Source of the DNA: Vibrio hangzhouensis
GTDB lineage: Bacteria; Pseudomonadota; Gammaproteobacteria; Enterobacterales; Vibrionaceae
Assembly (NCBI RefSeq): GCF_900107935.1
Contig: NZ_FNVG01000006.1
Span: forward strand, 62,001-126,000
Reading direction: 5' to 3'
Length of the DNA: 64,000 nucleotides
Under the pieces are notes generated by a model, which saw only the letters and a program-made list of their open reading frames with translations, was not told where the DNA came from and searched no databases. The first letter of the stretch is position 1; each line of letters opens with the position of its first letter. The translations under genes were made by a program, and so were the position numbers. Of the stretch, positions 45,070 through 54,145 are shown one piece after another.

Positions 45070-45912
45070 ATGACACAAGAAACAAAACATGCCTTAGTTG
45101 TCGAAGGTGGAGCTATGCGGGGTATATTTGCAGCTGGGGTTTTAGACGGCTTTATTGACCACAGCTATAACCCTTTTGACTTTTGCATCGGTGTCTCTGC
45201 TGGCGCGACCAATATCGCCTCTTGGCTCTCGGAACAACGTGGTCGAACCTATACCATCATTGCCGACTACTCTTGTCGTCCTGAGTTTATTAACTTCCGT
45301 AAGTTTGCCGGAGGTGGGCATTGGTTAGATCTCGACTGGCTATGGGATCATATCGCGATACATTATCCTTACGATATGCAGGCATTTAACAAGCAGTCTA
45401 TCCCTTTCCATATTGTCACGACCGATGTGAACACAGGTTACCCTGTCTACACATTAGGAGCAGAAAATAATTTAGAGATGATTCTAAAGGCATCTTGCTC
45501 GGTGCCTATGGCCTACCGAACACCTTTAACTATCAAGGGCCGAAAGATGATTGACGGCGGCGTCGCTGATTCGATTCCTGTGATTGAGGCATACAATAGA
45601 GGTGCTAGGGTTATCACCGTGATTCTGTCTCAAAAACAAGGTTATATCAAACGCCCACCTAAAGCACCCTGGCTATTGCGTCGGTTTATGAAAAACACCC
45701 CTCAACTGGCTGAAGCAATGATCAACCGAGCGGAGCAATACAACCAAACCATGGCGTTTATCAACAATCCCCCACCAGACTGCACTATTCGCGTCATTAC
45801 TCCAGAAGATAGCTTTTCTGTAGGAAGGTTAACAACAAATAAAGACAAGCTTGAAGCTGGATATCAGATGGGTTTAAGGGCTGCGCGAAACGTGGTTCAA
45901 CAAATGCCTTAA
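45070..45912 (+). CDS. Patatin-like phospholipase
   Basis: A 280-residue patatin-family hydrolase. GGAMRGIFAAGVLDGF gives the oxyanion-hole glycines, GVSAGATN the nucleophile Ser (GxSxG) and MIDGGVADSIP the catalytic Asp of the DGG motif; the Ser-Asp dyad is complete. Resembles E. coli YjjU. It probably hydrolyses phospholipid or lysophospholipid; the location is cytoplasmic since no signal peptide is seen. AAGGGAA precedes the ATG. Confidence 0.9.
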   Translation: MTQETKHALVVEGGAMRGIFAAGVLDGFIDHSYNPFDFCIGVSAGATNIASWLSEQRGRTYTIIADYSCRPEFINFRKFAGGGHWLDLDWLWDHIAIHYPYDMQAFNKQSIPFHIVTTDVNTGYPVYTLGAENNLEMILKASCSVPMAYRTPLTIKGRKMIDGGVADSIPVIEAYNRGARVITVILSQKQGYIKRPPKAPWLLRRFMKNTPQLAEAMINRAEQYNQTMAFINNPPPDCTIRVITPEDSFSVGRLTTNKDKLEAGYQMGLRAARNVVQQMP

Positions 45913-45935
45913 TCTGTTGTTGCTATAGGTTCTGC

Positions 45936-46173
45936 TTCGCCATATAGCCGTCATCCTCACGCAAGTGAGGATCTCCTAAAGCGCATAGCTAATTGAAAAA
46001 TAATGACTAAGTCGCGTATATTGCGTTCACAGCACGCTGTATGAGATTCCCTTTTTCGCCATATAGCCGTCATCCTCACACAAGTGAGGATCTCCTAAAG
46101 CACGTAGCTAATTGAAAAATAATGACTAAGTCGCGTATATTGCGTTCACAGCACGCTGAATGAGATTCCCATT
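45936..46173. repeat. Two tandem copies of a 119-bp intergenic repeat
   Basis: Copy 1 (45936-46054) and copy 2 (46055-46173) differ at only a handful of positions. Each has CATCCTCAC and GTGAGGAT as a short hairpin near its left side and ATGAGATTCCC or TGAGATTCCC at its right end. Similar CATCCTCAC hairpins occur at 44749. This looks like a dispersed Vibrio intergenic repeat; I cannot name the family. Confidence 0.85.
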
Positions 46174-46347
46174 TTCAAGGGAATGACAGGGTCATTTTTT
46201 TGGTTCAGAAACGAGAAAAGGGGCATAAACAAGTCAACACGAACCTTGCTGACCTAAGGGCACAAGATTAATCGTAGAAGTCAACAGAGCAGTAACGAGT
46301 GTGCTGTCACGCGCTGCTTAGCAATGGTATATCCAACATATAAGATC

Positions 46348-46374
46348 AAAAAAGCGAGCTCGAAGCTCGCTTTT
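46348..46374 (-). terminator. Intrinsic terminator of ackA
   Basis: Stem AAGCGAGC/GCTCGCTT with TCGAA-type loop; T-run on the minus strand, 22 bp after the ackA stop. Confidence 0.85.
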
Positions 46375-46396
46375 AACCATCTGTTTTTGTTATATA

Positions 46397-47590
46397 TTAC
46401 AGCAATTCTACCGACTGCTGTGCAATCACGAATTCTTCGTTGGTTGGAATCACCATCGCTACGGCACCCAGCATTTCAGATTGACCGATGACACCAGCAT
46501 TCCCGAAACGAGCATCTTCGTTACCCTTCACGTCTTCTTTAAAACCAAGAAGCTTAAGGTTTTTCAGAATCTCACTGCGGATTGGCATAGAGTTCTCGCC
46601 GATGCCACCAGTGAAGATGATGCCATCAAATGAATCTAACGCAGCCAGATAAGAGGCGATGTACTTTGATACACGGTAAGTAAACACTTGGAACGCCAGC
46701 TTAGCGCCTTCATGACCCTCTTCCATTGCTTCTAGAATGCCACGTGCGTCGCTGGTGAGACCAGACACACCCAGGAAGCCAGACTCTTTGTTAAGCGCAT
46801 TGAACACTTTGTCCTGTGACCAGCCCTTCTTCAGAAGGTACTCGATGATACCTGGATCTAAGTCACCACAACGTGTCCCCATCATTAAGCCAGACAGCGG
46901 TGTGAAGCCCATAGAGGTATCAATTGACTCACCATTGTTAATGGCACATACAGACGCACCGTTGCCAAGGTGTACAGAAATAAAGCTCGACTCTTCAATT
47001 GGCTTGTTGATCATCTTCGCTGCTTCGCGGCTTACGAAGTAATGGCTAGTACCGTGGAAGCCGTAACGACGGATGCCGTAGTCTGTATATAGTTCATTAG
47101 CGATAGCACCCGTGTACGCACGCTCAGGCATCGTTTGGTGGAAAGCCGTATCAAATACTGCAAATTGTGGAAGAGACGGAAACGCTTCCATCGCCGCTCG
47201 GATACCGATAGCGCCTGCCGGGTTATGTAGTGGAGCAAGATCCGCAAGCTTCTCAATTTCCGCTGTCACTTCTTCGTTGATGCGCACAGTCTTAGTGAAT
47301 TTCTCACCACCGTGAACAATACGGTGACCAACAGCGACAATGTTCTCTTGTAAACCGAGCTCATCGGTAAGTCCTACAAGCTTGCTGATAGCGATTTTAT
47401 GGTGGCTGTCATCGCCCTCAATCGCAATTTCAGTTTTCTCACCGTTAAATTTCCAGCTCATACGAGACTCAGGAAGACCAAAGCACTCACCAAGACCTGA
47501 AAGCACTGCTTCACCATTTAGTGAATCAATAACGGCGAACTTGAGTGACGAGCTACCAGAGTTAATCACGAGAACAAACGAATTAGACAT
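46397..47590 (-). CDS. ackA: Acetate kinase
   Basis: A 397-residue acetate kinase, which makes ATP from acetyl phosphate or the reverse. Seen: FVLVINSGSSSLKFAVID at the N-terminus, VGHRIVHGGEKF, VFDTAFHQTMPERAYT, RRYGFHGTSHYFVSREA, VHLGNGASVCAINNGES and FTGGIGENS. No pta gene is adjacent, so this may be the second acetate kinase found in many Vibrio. AGGA lies about 10 bases upstream of the ATG. A perfect FNR-type box lies 125 bp upstream. Confidence 0.95.
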   Translation of the reverse strand: MSNSFVLVINSGSSSLKFAVIDSLNGEAVLSGLGECFGLPESRMSWKFNGEKTEIAIEGDDSHHKIAISKLVGLTDELGLQENIVAVGHRIVHGGEKFTKTVRINEEVTAEIEKLADLAPLHNPAGAIGIRAAMEAFPSLPQFAVFDTAFHQTMPERAYTGAIANELYTDYGIRRYGFHGTSHYFVSREAAKMINKPIEESSFISVHLGNGASVCAINNGESIDTSMGFTPLSGLMMGTRCGDLDPGIIEYLLKKGWSQDKVFNALNKESGFLGVSGLTSDARGILEAMEEGHEGAKLAFQVFTYRVSKYIASYLAALDSFDGIIFTGGIGENSMPIRSEILKNLKLLGFKEDVKGNEDARFGNAGVIGQSEMLGAVAMVIPTNEEFVIAQQSVELL

Positions 47591-47714
47591 GGGGGAAATA
47601 TCCTGTTTTGAGCATTGATGGAAGACGACTTCCTAATATTTGTTTGTATTATTCAATATTTTTTGAATCTTTCAACTTTCTTTTATGCACATTACTGTAT
47701 CAAAATGATTTTTA

Positions 47715-47728
47715 TTGATAATGATCAA
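47715..47728. promoter_or_regulatory. FNR-type box upstream of ackA
   Basis: TTGATAATGATCAA is an exact match to TTGAT-N4-ATCAA, the FNR consensus, 125 bp before the ackA start. It suggests anaerobic control of ackA. Confidence 0.6.
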
Positions 47729-47813
47729 GGTAGCATTTAATTCATATGTTGAATTTAATCGATTGCATGCCCTAATTATAGGGTCTTTCATGCAAGTCGC
47801 TTATTAAAGACAC

Positions 47814-47840
47814 AAAAAAGCCGAGCTAATGCTCGGCTTT
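47814..47840 (-). terminator. Intrinsic terminator of deaD
   Basis: Stem AAAGCCGAGC/GCTCGGCTTT with TAAT loop; T-run on the minus strand. Confidence 0.88.
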
Positions 47841-47867
47841 CAACTATTTTTGAGTGCTCAACTAATT

Positions 47868-49775
47868 TTAAGCTTCGTCACGACGGTTGCGTGAGAATGA
47901 GCGCTCGCCACGGTGGCTACCACGGTGATCGCCACCACGGTTACGGTCAAAGCGACGCTCGCCATCACGGCCACGGCCACCTTCACGGTTACCATCGCGG
48001 TTACCACGATAGCCACCGCCTTCACGGTTACCACGGTAACCACCACGGTTGCCATCACGGTTACCGTCACGACGACCACCTTCACGGCGACCACGAGGCT
48101 CACGAAAATCAGTAAAGTCGACCACTACCGCACCCGCTTCTTTTTGGCGAATACGTAGTTTACGAAGCTTGCCAGCAACGTCAGACGTCATTGCTTTTGG
48201 AAGCTGAACGTAAGTTGACTCACGGTCTAGCTTGATAGCACCGATAGAACCTTTAGTTAGGCCTAGTTCGTTCGCTAGTGCGCCAACAATGTCTTTAACC
48301 TGAACGCCCTGCTCGCGACCCACTTGCAGTTGGTACGTATCCCAGTCTTGGGTATTAAAGTTACGACCACCATCACGACCACCGTCGCGATCGCGATTGT
48401 CACGACGCTCTTTACGACGCTGCTTATCACGTTCAATTGCAGCGATCATTGGGTCTTCACCAATATAGAACAGTGGACGTTTACCCTGTTGACGCTTAAG
48501 AAGAATTGCCGCTAATGTTGCCGCGTCAATTTCTAAGCTTTCTTGTAGCTTGTCTACCAGTTCAGCAAACTTATCCAGTGACTTGTGCTCAGTTTCTTGA
48601 CCAAGCTCTTCAGCAAGTTTAACCAGACGAGCCTCTGCAACTTTGTCGCGTAGAGGAAGTTGGATTTCTTCCATTGAAGACTTAGTTACGCGCTCGATAG
48701 TGCGAAGCATACGAATTTGGTTGGTGCGAACAAGAAGGATCGCTTTACCTTTACGTCCAGCACGACCAGTACGGCCGATACGGTGGATGTAAGACTCAAC
48801 ATCGAATGGGATGTCGTAGTTGAATACGTGGGTAATACGTGGAACGTCTAGGCCACGCGCAACAACGTCAGTTGCAACTAGAATGTCGATAACACCTTGT
48901 TTGATATGATCAACGGTACGCTCACGCAGAGACTGAGGAATGTCACCGTGTAGCGCTGCTGCTTTGAAGCCGCGTGCTGATAGCCAGTCTGCAAGACGCT
49001 CAGTGTCTTGACGAGTACGTACAAACACGATTGACGCGTCAGTTTCTTCTGTTTCCAGAAGACGAGACATTGCTTCGTCTTTCTCAACGCCTTTAACAAC
49101 CCAGAACTGCTGTTCTACTTTGTCTACTGTGTGGTTTTTACCAGCAACGTCGATGTACTCTGGCTCGCGCAAGAAACGATCAACGATCTTCTTAAGCATT
49201 GGTGGCATAGTTGCAGAGAATAGTACGCGCTGTGCAGTTTCTGGAGCGTGCTCCATGATCTCTGTTACGTCATCAACAAAGCCCATGTTTAGCATTTCAT
49301 CTGCTTCGTCCAGTACAAATGTGTGTACTTCGTCCAGGTGCAGACGATCGCGGTTGATAAGATCTTGAACACGACCAGGAGTACCAACAACGATATGAGC
49401 GCCAGATTTAAGAGCACGCATTTGATCAACGATGGATGCACCACCGTAGATTTCTAAAACTTTTAGACCAGCTATGTTTTGGCCAAGGTTTTTCATCTCA
49501 GCGGCAACCTGAATCGCAAGTTCACGAGTCGGTGCAAGAACCACAGCTTGTGGTTTACGTTGGCTTAGGTCTAGTTTGTTTAGTAGAGGAAGAGAGAAAG
49601 CAGCTGTTTTACCAGTACCAGTCTGAGCTTTACCTAGCGCATCTTTACCTTCAAGTAGGTGCGGAATTGCCGCAGCCTGGATAGGAGTTGGAGATACGAA
49701 ACCCATTCCGTCAAGAGCAGAAAGGATTGAATCGTTCAGCGATAGATCACTGAACTGAATTGTAGAATCTGTCAT
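47868..49775 (-). CDS. deaD: DEAD-box RNA helicase DeaD/CsdA
   Basis: A helicase of about 635 residues. Motifs in order: Q motif (GFVSPTPIQ), AQTGTGKTAA, APTRELA, VLDEADEML, LFSATMP, ARGLDVPRITHVFNYD and HRIGRTGRAG. A DbpA-type RNA-binding domain follows (QVKDIVGALANELGLTKGSI), then a long Arg/Gly-rich tail with NRDG/NRGG repeats. It unwinds RNA in ribosome assembly and cold shock. The ATG at 49775 is preferred to one at 49790 because GGGA lies before it. rnb is divergent. Confidence 0.94.
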   Translation of the reverse strand: MTDSTIQFSDLSLNDSILSALDGMGFVSPTPIQAAAIPHLLEGKDALGKAQTGTGKTAAFSLPLLNKLDLSQRKPQAVVLAPTRELAIQVAAEMKNLGQNIAGLKVLEIYGGASIVDQMRALKSGAHIVVGTPGRVQDLINRDRLHLDEVHTFVLDEADEMLNMGFVDDVTEIMEHAPETAQRVLFSATMPPMLKKIVDRFLREPEYIDVAGKNHTVDKVEQQFWVVKGVEKDEAMSRLLETEETDASIVFVRTRQDTERLADWLSARGFKAAALHGDIPQSLRERTVDHIKQGVIDILVATDVVARGLDVPRITHVFNYDIPFDVESYIHRIGRTGRAGRKGKAILLVRTNQIRMLRTIERVTKSSMEEIQLPLRDKVAEARLVKLAEELGQETEHKSLDKFAELVDKLQESLEIDAATLAAILLKRQQGKRPLFYIGEDPMIAAIERDKQRRKERRDNRDRDGGRDGGRNFNTQDWDTYQLQVGREQGVQVKDIVGALANELGLTKGSIGAIKLDRESTYVQLPKAMTSDVAGKLRKLRIRQKEAGAVVVDFTDFREPRGRREGGRRDGNRDGNRGGYRGNREGGGYRGNRDGNREGGRGRDGERRFDRNRGGDHRGSHRGERSFSRNRRDEA

Positions 49776-50141
49776 TGGGATCCCATTCATAGATTAATAA
49801 CTAGGTCCCACGAGCTCTACCAATTCCAAACTGATCCAGATTGTCTCTTTAAAACAATCGATTAAGAGCTGATTCCATTCAGATGCGGAAAAGTAACAAA
49901 TCGCATCAAGCCGCTAGGGACGTAAACAAGGAGGCGGATTATTCCCTAAATGCACAAAAAAAGCCAGAAAAAATTGAAATACATCACAATTTTCTTCTCA
50001 ATGAGAAATTTCTGTATAAACCTCCAACAAAATCACGCTTTACCCGCTTACCCCGGCTATTTTCGAGTGCTTAAATTCGGCTAGGCATCCTTGTGCCATT
50101 TGGGTATAGTGTCGGCACTCTCATTGTTAAGAAGTAGATAC
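49776..50141. other. deaD/rnb divergent control region
   Basis: A 366-bp non-coding gap between two divergent RNA-metabolism genes. Near rnb there is a promoter-like pair TAGGCA (50082-50087) and TATAGT (50105-50110), 31 bp before the rnb ATG. The deaD side is long enough for an extended leader, as known for cold-shock helicase messages; I see no definite structure in it. A small open frame (49883-50074) has no ribosome site and is not called. Confidence 0.5.
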
Positions 50142-52148
50142 ATGTTCCAAGACAATCCGTTACTCGCTCAACTGAAACAACAAATCCAGGAAAACCTTCC
50201 TAAAAAAGAAGGCACCATCAAAGCCACTGAAAAAGGATTTGGCTTCCTAGAAGTTGACGCTAAGACCAGTTTCTTTATCCCACCTCCGTACATGAAAAAG
50301 TGTATGCACGGTGACAAAGTTGTTGCGATTATTCGCACAGAAAAAGAGCGCGAAGTAGCGGAACCTCAAGAACTTATCGAACAAGCAGTGACCCGCTTTA
50401 TCGGTCGTGTAAAGTTGTTTAAAGGCAAACTCAACGTCACTCCAGATCACCCGCAGCTGAAAAAGTTAACGTTAAAAGCGAAAACGAAGAAAGGCATTAA
50501 ATCCGATGATCTGAAAGAAGGCGATTGGGTTGTTGCGCAAGTTATTCGTCACCCTCTAAAGGGTGATAACGGATTTTTCGTTGAAATCACGGAAAAAATT
50601 ACCGATGCAGACGATAAAATTGCGCCTTGGTGGGTAACGCTGGCACAAAATGATCTGCCTAATACAGAACCTGCCGGGCTGGATTCATGGGAAATCAAAG
50701 ACGACGCAGCACTAGAACGCGTTGACTTAACCGATATGCCTTTCGTCACCATTGACGGTGAATCGACCAAAGATATGGATGACGCACTGTTCGCCAAAAA
50801 AACCGCCAATGGCGATTTTGAACTGACCATTGCGATTGCCGATCCAACGGCTTACATCACACCAGAAGATAACATGGACAAAGTCGCGCGTGAACGAGGC
50901 TTTACCATCTACCTTCCTGGCCGAAATATTCCTATGTTACCTCGCGACTTGGCGGATGAGCTTTGTTCACTCATCGAAAATGAAGTGCGCCCTGCGATTT
51001 GTTGTCAGGTAACCGTAACTGCCGACGGTGTCATTCAGGATGATATTAAGTTCTTCGCAGCAAACATGAAGTCTCACGCTCGTCTGGCTTACGACCACGT
51101 GTCAGACTGGCTCGAAACAGACACATGCGAGAAATGGCAACCAAGCGATGGAATTGCACAAGTTGTTCGTGATCTTCAAGACTTTGCTAACACTCGTGCT
51201 ACGTGGCGAGAAACCCATGCAGTCGTCTTCCCTGACCGTCCAGATTATCGTTTTGAATTAAGCGAAGATAATGATGTAGTAGCCATTCACGCAGACATGC
51301 GTCGCACTGCAAACCGTCTGGTTGAAGAATCTATGATTACCGCTAACATTTGTGCTGGTCGCGTTCTAAGCCGAGCATTTGGTTTTGGTGTGTTTAACAC
51401 ACATTCAGGCTTTAAAGCCGACAAACTCAAAGACGTAGTCGAACTGGTTAATCAAGGTAAAGAAGACAACCACTATACCGATGAAAACCTGTCGACATTA
51501 GAAGGTTTTGCTTCTCTGCGCAGAGAGTTGGGCAATCTGGATTCCAGTTACCTCGACAACCGAATTCGCAAGTATCAGGCATACAGTGAAATCAGTAATC
51601 AACCTGATGCGCACTTTGCTATGGGACTTGACGTCTACGCAACCTGGACTTCGCCGATTCGTAAGTACGGAGACATGGTAAACCACCGTCTTCTTAAAGC
51701 TTTCATCCTGGGTGCCGAACCCATTCAACAACCAGATGATGCACTGGGAGAAGAGTTAGCTATTCATCGCAAGCACCATAAGATTGCAGAGCGTACCGTG
51801 GGCGATTGGCTATATGCGCGTACTCTGGCAGATGAGCCAAAAGCGAAAACAGAATATACCGCCGAGATCTTTGATATTAACCGTGCTGGCATGCGTGCTC
51901 GTCTGATTGAGAACGGTGCGACGGTGTTTATCCCTAACCCGCTGATCGTTGACAACAAGGAACGTATCGAAGGCAATAACGAAAACGGTACAGTGTCAAT
52001 CGACAAAGAGGTCGTTTATCGCTTAGGAGACACCCTTAAAGTGGTTCTTCACGAAGTGAATCAGGAAACACGTAGTTTGATAGCAAAACCCGTTGAAGTG
52101 TTTGCAGATGCGCCGAAAGAGGCTACGGAAATTGCTGAACAGGCTTAA
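50142..52148 (+). CDS. rnb: Exoribonuclease II
   Basis: A 668-residue RNase II, which degrades RNA 3' to 5'. The N-terminus [20 protein letters not shown] is nearly that of E. coli RNase II and fixes the start at 50142. Cold-shock domains come first ([18 protein letters not shown]); the RNB catalytic core has [16 protein letters not shown] with the metal-binding Asp residues; the S1 domain is at the end ([20 protein letters not shown]). Divergent from deaD; a terminator follows. Confidence 0.95.
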   Translation: MFQDNPLLAQLKQQIQENLPKKEGTIKATEKGFGFLEVDAKTSFFIPPPYMKKCMHGDKVVAIIRTEKEREVAEPQELIEQAVTRFIGRVKLFKGKLNVTPDHPQLKKLTLKAKTKKGIKSDDLKEGDWVVAQVIRHPLKGDNGFFVEITEKITDADDKIAPWWVTLAQNDLPNTEPAGLDSWEIKDDAALERVDLTDMPFVTIDGESTKDMDDALFAKKTANGDFELTIAIADPTAYITPEDNMDKVARERGFTIYLPGRNIPMLPRDLADELCSLIENEVRPAICCQVTVTADGVIQDDIKFFAANMKSHARLAYDHVSDWLETDTCEKWQPSDGIAQVVRDLQDFANTRATWRETHAVVFPDRPDYRFELSEDNDVVAIHADMRRTANRLVEESMITANICAGRVLSRAFGFGVFNTHSGFKADKLKDVVELVNQGKEDNHYTDENLSTLEGFASLRRELGNLDSSYLDNRIRKYQAYSEISNQPDAHFAMGLDVYATWTSPIRKYGDMVNHRLLKAFILGAEPIQQPDDALGEELAIHRKHHKIAERTVGDWLYARTLADEPKAKTEYTAEIFDINRAGMRARLIENGATVFIPNPLIVDNKERIEGNNENGTVSIDKEVVYRLGDTLKVVLHEVNQETRSLIAKPVEVFADAPKEATEIAEQA

Positions 52149-52169
52149 TAAAACAGTCTTAACATGAAG

Positions 52170-52196
52170 AACGGGAGCCTCTGCTCCCGTTTTTTA
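52170..52196 (+). terminator. Intrinsic terminator of rnb
   Basis: Stem ACGGGAGC/GCTCCCGT, CTCT loop, six T. Confidence 0.9.
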
Positions 52197-52200
52197 TTCT

Positions 52201-52548
52201 TTACCAAAAATAGGCCTTGGGGTCTTTCTCGATCTCCCGCATTATCGCTGTCAAATCGGAACTTTTCCCCAGAAATGGGTACGGCATCCAGTTGTTACCG
52301 TCTTCCTCATCAGGCACAAACAACAACCATTCTCGAGTATTTGAATCCAGCTCTACACGTGCAACCGCACTAATGTAACTGGAAGTACTTGAGTCAAGTA
52401 AGTAGTGAGCTTTGGAGAACAAAACACCGTGGTCAAGCATTTCGAACAAAGACTTCCCAAGCTCTACGGGCATGCTTTTATTGCGGTTACTGCAAACAAT
52501 CTCCGCACACCTTTCCAGGCGACATTGTGACATTTCGATCAGTGTCAT
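52201..52548 (-). CDS. Hypothetical protein
   Basis: A 115-residue protein I do not recognise. It has an acidic middle (FVPDEEDGNN) and an aromatic C-terminus (DPKAYFW), no signal peptide and no membrane segment. The cysteines near the N-terminus (QCRLERCAEIVCSN) are spaced irregularly. The ATG at 52548 has a G-rich stretch (GGGTGGGG) a few bases upstream; a GTG lies nine bases before. Its stop is directly next to the rnb terminator. Confidence 0.6.
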   Translation of the reverse strand: MTLIEMSQCRLERCAEIVCSNRNKSMPVELGKSLFEMLDHGVLFSKAHYLLDSSTSSYISAVARVELDSNTREWLLFVPDEEDGNNWMPYPFLGKSSDLTAIMREIEKDPKAYFW

Positions 52549-52655
52549 ACACCCCACCCAACAACCTTGTATGTGTTTAATATAACCGCTTTTTCTACTT
52601 TTTGTTAGCCATCTATAGGGTACAAAAATGAATTTTGCGTCCTATTTCCTCAACT

Positions 52656-52683
52656 CTGTAACAGCACTTCACAAAAGTGTCAT
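52656..52683 (+). promoter_or_regulatory. Possible weak Pho box upstream of pstS
   Basis: CTGTAAC (52656-52662) and GTGTCAT (52677-52683) resemble PhoB half-sites (CTGTCAT), but their 21-base offset does not fit the 11-base spacing exactly. Weak evidence only. Confidence 0.3.
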
Positions 52684-52732
52684 ACTAACGAAATATCATG
52701 TGGCGAATTGTTACCTATTATGGAGTTTACCT

Positions 52733-53548
52733 ATGCTTCGCGTCGCTTTAGCCGCTCTACTTTCTCTGTCTCCCTTTATTGCTGCTCAGGCGGAAGAGGT
52801 CAATATCTCAGGTTCAACGTCCGTTGCTCGTATCATGGATGTACTTGCTGAACACTACAACGCTTCTCACAAAAATACCTTTATAGCGGTTCAGGGTGTG
52901 GGCTCCACTGCAGGTATCACACTAGTAAAGAAAGGTGTTGCTGACATTGGCATGAGCAGTCGTTACCTTACTGAAGAAGAAAGCAACGAAGCAATGGATG
53001 TGTTTCCAATTGCCTACGATGGTCTCGCTATCGTTGTTAATCTCGCTAATCCCATCCAAAACCTGACACGTGAGCAACTCTTCGATATCTATAAAGGGAA
53101 TATCACGAACTGGAAACAGGTGGGTGGCCCCGATCAGGAAATCGCAGTAGTGACTCGTGAAGCCTCTTCCGGCACTCGTTACAGTTTTGAAACGCTACTT
53201 GGCCTGACTCGTGTTATTAACGACCGTCTGGTATCGGATATCAACCCAACTAACTTAGTGGTAAACAGCAACAGCATGGTAAAAACCATCGTTAACCACA
53301 ACCCGCACGCTGTAGGCTTTATTTCTGAAGGCTCGGTTGATCGCTCAGTTAAAGCGATTCAATTTGAAGGTGTCGAGCCAAATACCAAAAACATTGCAGA
53401 TGGAAAGTACAAGTTGGCGCGCCCTTTCCTGCTCTTACACAAAAAAGATGATATTGATGACGATGCCGACAAATTCATCGATTTTGTGCTATCTAAACAA
53501 GGCCAGGCACTGATTCAGGAGTATGGTTATACACCAATCAAAAAATAG
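52733..53548 (+). CDS. pstS: Phosphate-binding protein PstS-like
   Basis: A 271-residue periplasmic binding protein. The signal peptide ends AAQA (residue 20). The phosphate-binding motifs are ISGSTSVARIM and EASSGTRYSFETL, and VGSTAGITLVKKGVADIGMSSR is typical of the short PstS class. The start at 52733 (GGAG 8 bases upstream) gives a normal signal peptide; longer readings do not. No pstCAB genes are adjacent, so it must use an ABC transporter encoded elsewhere. Confidence 0.9.
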   Translation: MLRVALAALLSLSPFIAAQAEEVNISGSTSVARIMDVLAEHYNASHKNTFIAVQGVGSTAGITLVKKGVADIGMSSRYLTEEESNEAMDVFPIAYDGLAIVVNLANPIQNLTREQLFDIYKGNITNWKQVGGPDQEIAVVTREASSGTRYSFETLLGLTRVINDRLVSDINPTNLVVNSNSMVKTIVNHNPHAVGFISEGSVDRSVKAIQFEGVEPNTKNIADGKYKLARPFLLLHKKDDIDDDADKFIDFVLSKQGQALIQEYGYTPIKK

Positions 53549-53558
53549 TCGTTTAATC

Positions 53559-53583
53559 AGGAGAGCATTGCTCTCCTTTTTAT
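53559..53583 (+). terminator. Intrinsic terminator of pstS
   Basis: Stem AGGAGAGC/GCTCTCCT with ATT loop and T-run. Confidence 0.88.
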
Positions 53584-53703
53584 TGCCATCGGTTACACAA
53601 ACTTCGAAACGGCAATTTGACCAATCTCATCATTTACTGCACTGTTATAGCAGCTATTTACATCACTTCGTTATATCCAATTAAACTCAAGAGGAATGCA
53701 TCG

Positions 53704-54024
53704 ATGATTGTAACCACCACTCAATCCGTTGAAGGTAAAAGAATTGTTGCTTACAAAGGCGTCATCGCTGGCGAAGCTATTCTCGGAGCAAATGTCTTCA
53801 AAGATATGTTTGCCGGGCTACGTGACATTGTGGGTGGTCGATCCGGCACCTACGAGCGAGAATTGCAACATGCTCGCGAAATAGCACTCCGTGAGCTTGA
53901 GCAAAAAGCTGCGGATGTTGGCGCTAACGCAGTTGTTGGCGTTGACTTAGATTATGAAATACTGGGGACGGGCAATGGGATGTTGATGGTGTCGGCGAGT
54001 GGTACTGCAGTTGTTGTTGACTAA
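53704..54024 (+). CDS. ybjQ: YbjQ family (UPF0145) protein, intact copy
   Basis: A 106-residue UPF0145 protein, full length for the family: [41 protein letters not shown] and [16 protein letters not shown]. It is a small heavy-metal-binding-like fold of unknown function. AGAGGA lies 7-9 bases before the ATG at 53704. Its last 130 bp are repeated at 61852-61981 beyond the signalling block, and no terminator follows this copy, whereas one follows the remnant. Confidence 0.92.
   Translation: MIVTTTQSVEGKRIVAYKGVIAGEAILGANVFKDMFAGLRDIVGGRSGTYERELQHAREIALRELEQKAADVGANAVVGVDLDYEILGTGNGMLMVSASGTAVVVD
53893..54022 (+). repeat. 130-bp direct repeat, left copy (3' end of ybjQ)
   Basis: Matches 61852-61981 at about 95% (six mismatches in 130 bases, no gaps). 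Both copies encode the same C-terminal frame, ending VVVD. Offset between copies is 7,959 bp. Confidence 0.92.
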
Positions 54025-54054
54025 CTAGATTGCCTTTACCGAGGTTTTCATTTT

Positions 54055-54115
54055 CAGCCCAGCAATCGCCGTCCCCATCTTTCTAATGGGTACTCGTCAG
54101 GCTTTATCTGGGCTG
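54055..54115. other. Nested inverted repeat at the left end of the signalling block
   Basis: CAGCCCAG (54055-54062) and CTGGGCTG (54108-54115) enclose a second pair, CCCAT (54074-54078) and ATGGG (54086-54090). It lies between ybjQ and the last signalling gene and could act as a terminator or a recombination-related structure. Confidence 0.45.
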
Positions 54116-54145
54116 GTTATTAATGCTAGAGGGGAGCCAGTCAAG

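Larger units (their letters stand above)
45913..46396. other. Intergenic region carrying tandem repeats, no gene seen
   Basis: A 484-bp gap between the patatin gene and ackA. It holds the two 119-bp repeats (45936-46173), a hairpin ATTCCC/GGGAAT near 46165-46183, then about 160 bp without any recognisable signal, and the ackA terminator. Confidence 0.6.

Noticed and set aside
45936..46173. CRISPR array
   Set aside because: Two directly adjacent 119-bp units without spacers and without cas genes are not a CRISPR array.
47858..48158. Open frames on the plus strand rich in His, Gly, Thr and Val repeats
   Set aside because: They are antisense to the Arg/Gly-rich tail of deaD; the repeats come from the NRDG/NRGG codons read in other frames, and no ribosome site precedes them.
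49883..50074. 63-codon frame in the deaD/rnb gap
   Set aside because: No ribosome site and composition like non-coding leader; better explained as part of the divergent control region.
54022..54121. In-frame readthrough after the ybjQ stop with a plausible 32-residue peptide
   Set aside because: The intact ybjQ already matches the family length, and the continuation has no family resemblance; treated as chance.
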